The position numbers and the translations under genes are program-made. Under the pieces are notes generated by a model that saw only the letters and a list, made by a program, of their open reading frames with translations, did not search any database and was not told the DNA's origin. From Chitinophaga sp. (lineage in GTDB: Bacteria > Bacteroidota > Bacteroidia > Chitinophagales > Chitinophagaceae), in the NCBI RefSeq assembly GCF_017745275.1, contig NZ_JAGHZS010000002.1:421859-485858 (forward strand): DNA of 64,000 bases, given 5' to 3'. Each line of letters starts with the position of its first letter. Within the stretch, counting starts at the first letter, position 1. Below are positions 34,801 to 43,355 of this stretch, in pieces.

Positions 34801-37800
34801 AGTCAGGGTCTGTACCGGAAGCTTGCATGTATTTGTAATAAGGGATCACCGCTGCATAGTTCCAGTAACTGGTGTCCTGGTCCAGTGTTTCACCGGCGCG
34901 CAGTTTATTTACCTGGTCTTCATCCAGTGTGTCCGCAGGACCGGCTGGTAGCAGGTTCTGATAGGCGGCTACGCCTGGCAGGGTAGTACCCAGCAGGTTG
35001 AACTGGTTCTGCAGGTATACCTGGTTGTCTGCGGCTGTAGGTGGCTGCTGGGAAGGGCTGTATTCTCCCGGATTATCGCGTACTACAGTATAGCCCACTG
35101 TGCCCACCGGTATAGTAGCTACACGGGTGGTGATGCTGCTTGCCTGCGCATATACACTGGTAGTGGAAGTATCCACCGGATCGCCGGTAACCACACTGTT
35201 CACAAAAGGTTGTATGAGCAGGTCCGTATAAGTGACTACCAGCGTGAGGCGCGCTACCCCGTCTTTGTTGAACAGGTAGGGTGGAATGCCTTCGCCGCCG
35301 GAACTGCGGTAGTAAAGATAAAATCCGCCTGATCTTACAATACTGTTTTCCCACAAGAGCTGGAGGAATATACCTGGTTTGTTCAGCGTGTTGTAAGTAT
35401 TGGTCACGTTATCTTTCAGGTAACTGGATGTACCCAGGGGATTGGTTTCTGTGCTCAGGTTGGCCTGTACAATAGCCAGTTGTACTGCGCCATTGGCGGC
35501 AGAGATATTACCACCTGCGGAATCTGTTGTCGGGTCAGGTTCATACAACAGCTGTATTTGTGCAATAAAGCTGTCATCACCTTTGCGGGTAGTATTAAGG
35601 TAGATGATCAGTTGTTGTAATAGTATTACACCACTGTCGTCTGCACCGGTAAGGTTATACATATTGCCGGCAAGCGGTGTATCGGGTGCGGAGCCGGCGG
35701 TGATTTCCTGTATGGTAACCGGTACGGTGGTGGCCCAGGCAAGATGACTGATGCTTCCTTTCTCACTGCCATCGCCGGAAGGCTGAATAGTCAGGAGGGA
35801 GAAGGGAATGGAGGTACCGGCATGCAATGCAAATACATCGGTCAGGCTTTGTGGCAGTTGCCACAGTACAGGATTTCCGCTTACGCCGGCAAAGTAATCA
35901 CCGGGGTATTGCCACAATGCGGGGCTATTGAGTGTAAAAGCCTGCGGCGTATCGCGGTAATTCACCATAGCAGCCGGTGAACCGGGTTGAAGAGTAGGCG
36001 ACAATACTACACTGCGCATATCATTGATGCGGGTGATTTCATCATTGTTGATAGTGATATTAAGAGACGCTGCATTGCCGGGATTAAAGGAGATCCAGGT
36101 GGTTGCTGCATCTTTGGCGATGTTCATACTGAATGTATCACCGGTTTTGAGTGCTGCGGGCAGTGGGAACTGCTGGCCTGTAAGCTGGTACAGTGGCGTA
36201 ATAGCGCCGGTGGTTGCATCTGGCGGCGCCGGTAAGCGTAAGCCATACAACAGGAATCTCGAAGACATACTGCCGGCCTGTGTTACATTGGCGGCAGTCA
36301 CTACTGCATTGACAAGGCTTTCTGCGTCCAGGCTTGTTTTCTTGTTGGCCTGCATATAGTCCAGTGCATGTTGCAGGAACGTTTTGGCTACGAGGGCAAT
36401 GAAATCTGTGAAAATATAAGTAGGCATGCTCAGGTCAGGCTGCTGCTGATAGTCGGGATCAGTTACCTGCGTACAGGCGTTGCCGTAATAATCAGCCGTA
36501 AGCTTGTTTTCTGCATCCATACTGAGTGTGCGTAGTATGTTCGAAACGGCGCTGATATAGCCATTGCTGCCGGTCATGCTTTGTGTGGCGAAGTTCACTT
36601 GTGAGCCTTTGGTGCCATTGTAATCTGTTTGCATCAGCAGTGGTGGCAGGGCGGGGAAGATAGCGGCCTGCAGCTCCTGCTGGGTGGCAGGATCGGTAGC
36701 GGTGATCTGTACGCTGAAGAATGTTTTCAGGAATGAAATAATATCATGTCCTGATGTATTACTGTAATTGAACGGCGCTACATTATCTGGCCTGGTGTTG
36801 AAATAACATAACAACGCCTGTAGCTGATCAGTACTGATCTGTTGTGTTTGCAGCCAGCTTAGTGGAACGCTGCTGCGACCATTGCTGACCAGCGCGCTGA
36901 GGCACCAGTATAATACGCCCGTGCTGAGCGCGATGAGACCATTCACCGTGTTGGAAATATTAGCAGAGGCAGTATCGATATAAAATATCATGTTGTATTG
37001 TGGGCCGGGCGTCGCGCCTTCTCCGGAAACTGTCAGCTGCGGTATCACGTACAGGTCCAGGAGGTAGTTGGTGCCGGTATCCGGTGAAACCGGTTGCCAG
37101 TTTAATGTTACAGCCAGGTCTGCGGCAATGCGGTGGCATGCCGGGAAATTACCGCCAGTGAGACAGCCGTTCCAGCCTGCATCCTGCGGGTGATTACTGC
37201 CTATCACAAACCGCGCCCGGATAGTAGCGCTGAAGCTGAGGTTAATGTGTATTTTAAATAATCCCAGGTTAATGGTGATACGTAGTGAAACGGATACACC
37301 GGCTACAAAGGAGATAGGTATCTCCATATAACTTTCTATCGTAATACTCACATACACATAAGCCAATATATCCACCCGTGCAGATATAATCGCAAAGTTC
37401 ACTTCACCATAAATATGCCCCACCAGTCCGAAGGTACCTTGCAGCTTATAATAGCGATCGTCTTTTGCACCACTTAATCCCGGTGTAGCATGGAAGACGG
37501 CAATCACTCCCTGGAAAATGCCTACAGCGGTGAGATACAACCCGGCCTTCAGGATACCTTCATCAATTGTTTTGCCCACGCCCAGTTGAAGACCGAGTCC
37601 AAAGGCTATTACGGGATTGAATATACCACAGGTGGTTTGCGGGAGATTAGTAGCTGTAGCGCCACTCAGCCAGCCGAAGTAAAAACCACCCGAGCCGGTG
37701 AACGGAAATACCTGCACCGTGAAAGAACGTGAGAAGTCTGTAATGCTGGCAGGGAAGCCGAAGTCGAGATAAAAGTTACCATTCGTGTAGATCCTGATCC

Positions 37801-40438
37801 CGATATTGGGAAGCGTAATAGATACTTCCCCGAATTCGAGATGCCTGAAAACATCCGGCAGTTGCAGATCTATCTGGTACATGCCGATGTTGTCATTTAT
37901 TTTCTTATAGAGAATTTCGAAATAAAGATTGGCAAAATAAGCCGCAGTAGGATCGATGCTGATCATCAGGCCATACAACTCAGGATCATTGAAGATCAGT
38001 GCCATCTTGTAGAACTTCGCTACGGTGAAGTCTGCACCGAAGAGCCAGTGGCTGTTCTGATCAAAATAAAGGGAGCCTTGCCTGTCAGGTTTAATCGGTA
38101 CGCTGTTAGGTTGACCATTGGTATCAGAGAATGATTTCTTCATGGTATCAATAGCACCCTGTATGTTGCTGATATTACCGGGATTGGTAAATGCCACATG
38201 CTGGCCCATACCCAGGAAACGAAGATCAAAGAACTGGCTGCCCATACCCGGTACTCCCGGCATATTGCGCACATCACTGCCTTTACCCGCCAATGGCGCC
38301 GTTTCAGGATTGCTGCTGCTGATCGTCATGCCCAGGAACTTGCCTTCAAAACCAAGATATACGCCGGTATTATCTTTTGTAAGTGTGATCGCAGAAAGCT
38401 GCAGGAAGCCCAGGTCGACGTTGCTCTTATAAACAACTTTCAGGCTGCTCAGGGATGGATCAGAGATATTTCTTACATATACAAACGACAAGCCGTTGAG
38501 GTTAATACTGTTGAGTACATTCCAGGGAGCCGATAAAGTGAAGCCCGGCTCAAAAGACGCAATAAGGTGTGTGATAATCTCTCCCAGCGACATCTTTCCA
38601 AACACTACGGTGATCGTGTCTGTATTCTTTACACTATCATGCTGGTATTGCGCTACAATACCTTCCCATTCGAGGTAAACCTGTGTATCCGGTGTACCGA
38701 ACTTATAACCCACCTTGAAGTTCATGCCCAACAGCAGGGCTTCTACGGTGATTGTACCGGAAGCATTGCCATTCACATAATCCATTTGCAACGTAGCGGT
38801 GAGTTTAGGCAATACAAAGCTCTGGTAATTGAGCTGCCATTTAACGGTGCCGCCTGCACTATATTTGTTTTTCTGATCTGTTGCTCCTGGCGCCGGCGTA
38901 TATACGGTAACGTTAACCCCTTCGATATTCAGTGAAGCCTGATCGAGCCAGGCAGGTAGGTTGGTGATACCCAACGAGGAGAGGAAGGTTTTCACCAGCT
39001 TCATGATGTTGATACTGGTACCAGGCAGCATAGCGCCTGAGAAAGTCCATCCTGCTGTAGGATCCGCTTTTTCTGCGCGCAGTTCCAGCGGAATATCTAC
39101 GATGTTAAGCTGTGTGCTGATAAACCCGCTGATGGTACGGTCAGCGGAGGAAAAAGGGTTCTCTATATCCAGTGCCATAGCTGGATTCACAATATCCAGT
39201 ACATTGAAAAATTTAATGCCTACTTCTGTGGCGATATCGAAGTTAATGCGGCTGATCTGTCGGGAGGCAGCGTTGTAGGTGATTTCAAGGGTATTGAGCG
39301 TGAAGCTGTTGAAAGTAATATCTACTGGCAATGCCGGAGCAGGTGTGGATGAAAGTCCCGGCAGTGCAGTAAAAAACTCGTTGTATTTGTCGATCTCCAC
39401 TTCTGCAGAAAAAGCAAGCAGCCATTCATCTTCGCCGAAAGGCAGGTGTGCATTAACGTCCAGTTCTGCAGTAGCGGAAGACATCTTCATATTAAATACA
39501 CCGTCAATGTCCAGTGTGAAGGTAGGCTTCGCCGGCACCCTGTTAAATTGCATCATAATGCGTAGCTGCTCGATGGCAAAGCCGCTGGATACCTGCCAAG
39601 GATGCGGGTTAGAGATGATCACCGTTACATCATAGATCTTCTGTATGGCCGGGTTAAAAAGAATACTCAGTTGCGTGATACCAAAATTACTCAGTACCGC
39701 CACTTCGGGTGGCATGCTGCCCAGCACATTCATACCGGGGAATAAGCCCAGAATATCGTATATGCCTCCCAGTAAGGTCTGCTGCGTGGAAAATGTTAGT
39801 GACCATTGATTAGCTGGCATATTGTTGTTGATGGGCACTGCCAGCGATATAGACAAATCAGTTTTGCCAATACGGAAAACACCGGTAACGTTAAGGTTGG
39901 GTGTTCGCTGATGGTTGATGGGATTAACATACGTCAGGATCGAAAAACCGAAATTTAGCAATGAAAGCCCTCCTGCTCCCGGGATAATGGGGAAGCCGAT
40001 GTTGGACGAAAGGACGGAAAGCGTCATAGCATAGGTCACAGAAGAGGCATTCAGCTGAATACCGGGAAAAGGAATAGAGGGAAATATATTAGGATCTGCC
40101 AGCCGGTTTAATGGCAATAATCCCATTTGCGAGAGCTGTGGTATTGATAGATTATTAAGAATGGAATCCAGTACTGTTTCCAGTATGCTACCCTGTGTAT
40201 TGATCAGTTGCAGTACGCCATCATTATCCTGGTTATACAGTTGCACTTTCCCGGAAATAGACAGGATATTATCTTTCACTGTGATATCAGCCGGAGTTAG
40301 CGTAAATACCATGTTTTGCAGCGACAGCATTTGCAACAGGAACGGGAACCGGTTGCTGGGTATTAGTGCAGGCGTAAGCGTTAGGGTGCCGTTGGATATC
40401 TGCTGCTGCAGGTTGCTGGCTAGTTGCTGGAGGTCCAT
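31847..40438 (-). CDS. Giant uncharacterised protein, 2863 residues (possibly DUF6603-like)
   Basis: 2863 residues with no signal peptide, no clear membrane segment and no T9SS tail. The first ~1100 residues are a run of long beta-strand-rich segments, for example PAWLDQASLNIEGVNVTVY, LSAITLTKDNTGVYLGFEGK, GSLYFDQNSHWLFGADFTV (about 780) and ITLPNIGIRIYTNGNFYLDF. They recall the large beta-groove architecture of DUF6603-type giants and of AsmA-like proteins, an impression only. A Cys pair lies near residue 1093 (GWNGCLTGGNFPAC). The remainder, rich in Asn, Thr and Gln, includes SSRFLLYGLRLP (about 1395) and a helical region near 2500. The coding region is intact over 8.6 kb. It is last in a six-gene cluster and its function is unknown. 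Confidence 0.85.
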   Translation of the reverse strand: MDLQQLASNLQQQISNGTLTLTPALIPSNRFPFLLQMLSLQNMVFTLTPADITVKDNILSISGKVQLYNQDNDGVLQLINTQGSILETVLDSILNNLSIPQLSQMGLLPLNRLADPNIFPSIPFPGIQLNASSVTYAMTLSVLSSNIGFPIIPGAGGLSLLNFGFSILTYVNPINHQRTPNLNVTGVFRIGKTDLSISLAVPINNNMPANQWSLTFSTQQTLLGGIYDILGLFPGMNVLGSMPPEVAVLSNFGITQLSILFNPAIQKIYDVTVIISNPHPWQVSSGFAIEQLRIMMQFNRVPAKPTFTLDIDGVFNMKMSSATAELDVNAHLPFGEDEWLLAFSAEVEIDKYNEFFTALPGLSSTPAPALPVDITFNSFTLNTLEITYNAASRQISRINFDIATEVGIKFFNVLDIVNPAMALDIENPFSSADRTISGFISTQLNIVDIPLELRAEKADPTAGWTFSGAMLPGTSINIMKLVKTFLSSLGITNLPAWLDQASLNIEGVNVTVYTPAPGATDQKNKYSAGGTVKWQLNYQSFVLPKLTATLQMDYVNGNASGTITVEALLLGMNFKVGYKFGTPDTQVYLEWEGIVAQYQHDSVKNTDTITVVFGKMSLGEIITHLIASFEPGFTLSAPWNVLNSINLNGLSFVYVRNISDPSLSSLKVVYKSNVDLGFLQLSAITLTKDNTGVYLGFEGKFLGMTISSSNPETAPLAGKGSDVRNMPGVPGMGSQFFDLRFLGMGQHVAFTNPGNISNIQGAIDTMKKSFSDTNGQPNSVPIKPDRQGSLYFDQNSHWLFGADFTVAKFYKMALIFNDPELYGLMISIDPTAAYFANLYFEILYKKINDNIGMYQIDLQLPDVFRHLEFGEVSITLPNIGIRIYTNGNFYLDFGFPASITDFSRSFTVQVFPFTGSGGFYFGWLSGATATNLPQTTCGIFNPVIAFGLGLQLGVGKTIDEGILKAGLYLTAVGIFQGVIAVFHATPGLSGAKDDRYYKLQGTFGLVGHIYGEVNFAIISARVDILAYVYVSITIESYMEIPISFVAGVSVSLRITINLGLFKIHINLSFSATIRARFVIGSNHPQDAGWNGCLTGGNFPACHRIAADLAVTLNWQPVSPDTGTNYLLDLYVIPQLTVSGEGATPGPQYNMIFYIDTASANISNTVNGLIALSTGVLYWCLSALVSNGRSSVPLSWLQTQQISTDQLQALLCYFNTRPDNVAPFNYSNTSGHDIISFLKTFFSVQITATDPATQQELQAAIFPALPPLLMQTDYNGTKGSQVNFATQSMTGSNGYISAVSNILRTLSMDAENKLTADYYGNACTQVTDPDYQQQPDLSMPTYIFTDFIALVAKTFLQHALDYMQANKKTSLDAESLVNAVVTAANVTQAGSMSSRFLLYGLRLPAPPDATTGAITPLYQLTGQQFPLPAALKTGDTFSMNIAKDAATTWISFNPGNAASLNITINNDEITRINDMRSVVLSPTLQPGSPAAMVNYRDTPQAFTLNSPALWQYPGDYFAGVSGNPVLWQLPQSLTDVFALHAGTSIPFSLLTIQPSGDGSEKGSISHLAWATTVPVTIQEITAGSAPDTPLAGNMYNLTGADDSGVILLQQLIIYLNTTRKGDDSFIAQIQLLYEPDPTTDSAGGNISAANGAVQLAIVQANLSTETNPLGTSSYLKDNVTNTYNTLNKPGIFLQLLWENSIVRSGGFYLYYRSSGGEGIPPYLFNKDGVARLTLVVTYTDLLIQPFVNSVVTGDPVDTSTTSVYAQASSITTRVATIPVGTVGYTVVRDNPGEYSPSQQPPTAADNQVYLQNQFNLLGTTLPGVAAYQNLLPAGPADTLDEDQVNKLRAGETLDQDTSYWNYAAVIPYYKYMQASGTDPDYPNPYAGIGATVQMQLNWQDMFGNIPMSNVQALTLSMASLYTDPIIAISQWPAVSSYYQFTPNSGKPEIQLSFCFDKTKYTGSKSQNNAAIDLETYMRLYYQLVVCTDVNMSFRSSIDGTAAIPEGSVRSIDIAALNTNFLTPVISYLKSIVAATATDSNSILYTISSLVDTSAIASYADILPLTLTVTVQRTSHIDPAFANTAGITTAQTTVPPQSKGTPCGNGNDDTLSLTPFAQQFEASFKDQPTAGITLKLATGTPKESEDKIPSLWIIRLDSNGKSGINFSFNNAAVYFFAPVPLANNLLSFSSNNYPYASGQPYPAGSAVTQHFSSIDLDNWGLQFLTAVDHFLSPAYAVPAFLLDNGVSLASLLAEKENIANAIEGTIDYIIDPGNAPQSNIGNAQDKWKQVMLQLLSNAYRYTTAVQTPATINSGWTGSNNQPPEAPYVPSLYGSMKGTDPSLPPGTPPNTSYSLSNAKVPMGNGQSWLTYMFESKDLPASRSFSFTDMRYAVSHLEYQLQPVEGIEGYMASSWLTFIIPLDNSLGQIGNVTIPVPLRAYPTPPSILSQGLQYPVNSSTSPITIADTREWNYRYVYQNQSAAQDTIHTQVQFNIPASNNTFLSRNLDEPPTLDQALSQFMSVYPAILADFNMHLLTLTADDVKNNTTNAQAAKNAVAAFINVVTVVATAWSTWNQIHPRTKKLVSHGPLSLALSPYTLSYTITENEQPTTTYLSITVTPDSGNSVPMVPLVNISNYTAEPVSGQSNTWTYKDANGNYLLYANRNNDPDREVVMQQLDILHEQNSWAGASIIRNEYLVQNNNGTWQPTNQRFIYQTPWVRFFDKLVPLLNCNRAVDIATINSNVFPAPQQRTLRENMTQLFSALTDEVTLTDILIKLHVSYQYTKPGTAFTINLPVLLLASTKVSIADKGLAVATMIAEAMKKWKDTHVPETNKAQYTLDLTVFSDDSTRPVLQIQLYLLISGLLNM

Positions 40439-40497
40439 GGTGACTGTTTTATAGAAATAGGATTAGGAAGAAAGTATTTTATCGATAACAATGGTGA

Positions 40498-41889
40498 TTA
40501 TGGTGGCGTATTACGATGGCACTGAAACGTAGACAAGGGTTGATTGGTGTGCTTGTAATAATTCACCCGGAAGACATAGAACTGGCTCTGTGTGGTGATA
40601 TTAATCGGTTCCACTTTCAACACATAGCTATCTTTACAGGTTACCACCTTGCTCTGGTACTGGTTGTTGCCATGCACACCCTGTGCATCGTAATCATTAC
40701 CATAGCTGAAGTTGGTACTGTCTTTATTGGCAAACAGGCTGATAGCGGTAGTACGGCAGTACTTCTTTGTACCACTCTTAAAATTATAAAGGTTAGTGAT
40801 ATAGATCCCGCGATTGTTAACCCCCAATGGCCGGTTGGCGGAAGACCATTCAGAGAGCGGATCAAGTAGGGTGTCTATGCGTCTCTGAAAAGTGGGTTCT
40901 GGCAGTCCCCATTTCGACATATTACCTGCCGACAGAAACATCGCACAGGCGGTAAATTTCAGCAGATCATGACTGGAGCTGCAATCACTGCCGTGATGAC
41001 TTGTCTTGAAAGCGCAGACATGACCAATAGCAGATACATTGCCGGCATTCCTGTCGAAACGGTAACTTTTAGTATTGAAAACTGTGTCAAAGCCTCCGTT
41101 CACCGTTATTTCCTGGTCAATATAAGCAGTACAACCGCCGGCATCATATCCACCCATATCTCCGGCCGTGAAGTAACGGAACTGGCCATATTCAAGTATA
41201 AAGCCCAGGGAAAAATTATTGGGATTGTCACGGCCTCCTAGGCCATCATTCACAGCGATGCCATCAGCGCTATAAGTATAACCAGAGCTGGCCACGCATT
41301 TCATTGTAGCGGGTACGCCATTCAGGGTGTCTATTATCAACACTTTGCCTATATCACGTGGAAAAGAAGTGACTACCAAACTGCGGGCTTTCAGGTAATT
41401 ATTATTGAACGCATTTTTCAATACCGTTCTGTATTTGGGCGCATCGCTGGCACCTCTGTTGGGGGCGGCTTGCGGCGGATTGATGGCGCCATACGTAGCA
41501 CCTAATGTATATCCACCGGGATCTATCACGCTATCTGCCCGGAAGATATTACCGTTGCTCAGTTTATTAAATCCTGCATAATGATCCTTATGAAAATGGG
41601 TCAGGATAAGGTATTTGAAAGTCACCGGCATGTTGGTAGCGCCAAAATAATTGGTAAAGTAGTTTTGCAGGAATCTGTCTGTCCCGGAATTGCCGCCATC
41701 AATCAGAATCTTCACGGGAAAGGTGTTGTTGGAAGTATCATGCACTACAATCATTGTTGCGTCGCCATTTTCGATATTGATATGGTGTATCTCCAGTATT
41801 TTGTGCTGGGCCGCCGTGTACAGCGGTATCAGGAGGCACAGGCAGCAACAGCATCTGCGAAACAGGGTATATAATTGCTGATAGCACAT
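40498..41889 (-). CDS. Secreted ComEC-like metallo-beta-lactamase-fold protein A
   Basis: 463 residues with an N-terminal signal peptide (a Cys-rich hydrophobic stretch, cleavage near YTAAQ). The metal site is complete: HxHxDH in LILTHFHKDHYAGF, GD in YFTAGDMGGYDAG, and the ComEC-type motif FKTSHHGSDCSSSH. The fold follows that of the C-terminal domain of ComEC/Rec2, which is nuclease-like or phosphodiesterase-like, but this protein is free-standing and exported. Its C-terminus has GVNNRGIYITNLYNF and a beta-rich tail. It is a paralog of the next gene, in tandem, and both lie between the two giant proteins. The substrate is unknown. Confidence 0.88.
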   Translation of the reverse strand: MCYQQLYTLFRRCCCCLCLLIPLYTAAQHKILEIHHINIENGDATMIVVHDTSNNTFPVKILIDGGNSGTDRFLQNYFTNYFGATNMPVTFKYLILTHFHKDHYAGFNKLSNGNIFRADSVIDPGGYTLGATYGAINPPQAAPNRGASDAPKYRTVLKNAFNNNYLKARSLVVTSFPRDIGKVLIIDTLNGVPATMKCVASSGYTYSADGIAVNDGLGGRDNPNNFSLGFILEYGQFRYFTAGDMGGYDAGGCTAYIDQEITVNGGFDTVFNTKSYRFDRNAGNVSAIGHVCAFKTSHHGSDCSSSHDLLKFTACAMFLSAGNMSKWGLPEPTFQRRIDTLLDPLSEWSSANRPLGVNNRGIYITNLYNFKSGTKKYCRTTAISLFANKDSTNFSYGNDYDAQGVHGNNQYQSKVVTCKDSYVLKVEPINITTQSQFYVFRVNYYKHTNQPLSTFQCHRNTPP

Positions 41890-41924
41890 TGTTTGTTATT
41901 ATTGAATGATGAATGAATACTTTA

Positions 41925-43355
41925 CTACCGCGTGTTGCGATGACACTGGTAATTCCCTACGGGACTCATGATAACGCCTTTCCAATAATTGGTCATGTAT
42001 AAATAGAAGGTGGATTGTGTGGTGATGTTATTCGGTTCAACAACCAATATATAACTGTCTTTACACGTTGGATCAGCGCTGGAACCGGTCATCGCATGGG
42101 TGGCCAAACCTGCGGCATCATAATCATTGCCATAATGAAACTCTGTGTCTGTACGGCCGGCAAACAACAGTACCGCATACTTCAGGCAACTGTCTCTCGC
42201 TGTACCAGCGTTTTGGAAATTGTACAGGTTGGTGATGTAAAGCCCGCGATCAGATACGCCGAAAGGCCGTGTGCTGTCTGCACGGCTGGAAAGTGGCCTC
42301 CACGAGGCATCCAGGCGGTGTTGAAAAGCTGGATTAGGCAATGCCCAGGTTTTCTTGTTGCCTGCAGAAACGATCGCTACTGCAGGTCGTATTTGAAGAA
42401 ATACGGCATTGGTGCTGTGATCGCTGCCGTGGTGACTTACTTTGAAAGCGCAGATATGTCCCGTTACACTGTCCGTCGTGGCAGTGCTATCAAAACTGTA
42501 GCTGAGGGAAGGCAGTAGTGTGTCCAGTCCACGTGCCAATGTCGTTTCCTGGTCGATGGAATTGCCTGTATTCTGACCACCCAGGTCTCCAGCCGTGAAG
42601 TAACGAAACTCTCCGTACTGAAGTACAAACCCAAGTGAATAATCATTACAATTATTGGCGGCAGAAACACCATTACTGACAGCATTTCTGCTTCGGTCAT
42701 ATGTATAGGACGCGCCGGCAACGCAGGTAAGCGTTACAGGGATACCATTGACAGTACCGATGGTAATGCTTTTTCCTATATCGCGTGGAAACGAGGTGAT
42801 CACACTACTCCTGGATTTCAGTAAGCCTCTATTGTAGGCCTTTTTCAGCCCACCCAGGTATGCACTTCTGAATCTCGGACCTGTACCACCTCTACTAAGT
42901 GCCGGCCCACTGCTATCCGGAGGAGCTATTGCTGCGTAGGTGCTGTTGAGTTTATAACCACCAACATCAATGACGGTGTCTACCTGGATGAAGGCACTGT
43001 CACCCAGTGATTTAAAGCCGTAATAGTGATCCTGGTGATGGTGGCTCAGGATCATATATTTAAAATGTGCTACCGGCATAGAGTCCCGCAAACAATTTCT
43101 GAAATAATTTTTGATGAAGGCATTGGATTCTCTCAGGCCTCCATCAATCAATACGGCAGCGGGAAAGGTATCCACCGCCGTATTATGTATCAGGATCATG
43201 GTAGCATCTCCGTTTTCTACATTGATATGATGTATTTCCAGTTGCTCCTGCGCTTTTAGCGAAAGCGTTGTCAACAGGCACATACAGCATATAAAGCCGG
43301 GCAGATTTATTTTGAGGGAAAAGGGAAACATAAGATAGATATTTAACAGCGTCAT
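41925..43355 (-). CDS. Secreted ComEC-like metallo-beta-lactamase-fold protein B
   Basis: 476 residues, clearly homologous to the preceding gene along its whole length (same motifs EIHHIN, PRDIGK, GLYITNLYNF and the C-terminal QCHRNT). Signal peptide ends near LSLKAQ. Metal ligands: HHHQDH in LSHHHQDHYYGF, GD in YFTAGDLGGQNTG, and SHHGSDHST. Its ATG overlaps the stop of the upstream 1150-residue gene (ATGA at 43352-43355), a sign of translational coupling. A start at the ninth codon, before FPFSLKINLPGFICCMCLL, is also possible. The tandem copy suggests duplication followed by divergence of substrate. Confidence 0.88.
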   Translation of the reverse strand: MTLLNIYLMFPFSLKINLPGFICCMCLLTTLSLKAQEQLEIHHINVENGDATMILIHNTAVDTFPAAVLIDGGLRESNAFIKNYFRNCLRDSMPVAHFKYMILSHHHQDHYYGFKSLGDSAFIQVDTVIDVGGYKLNSTYAAIAPPDSSGPALSRGGTGPRFRSAYLGGLKKAYNRGLLKSRSSVITSFPRDIGKSITIGTVNGIPVTLTCVAGASYTYDRSRNAVSNGVSAANNCNDYSLGFVLQYGEFRYFTAGDLGGQNTGNSIDQETTLARGLDTLLPSLSYSFDSTATTDSVTGHICAFKVSHHGSDHSTNAVFLQIRPAVAIVSAGNKKTWALPNPAFQHRLDASWRPLSSRADSTRPFGVSDRGLYITNLYNFQNAGTARDSCLKYAVLLFAGRTDTEFHYGNDYDAAGLATHAMTGSSADPTCKDSYILVVEPNNITTQSTFYLYMTNYWKGVIMSPVGNYQCHRNTR

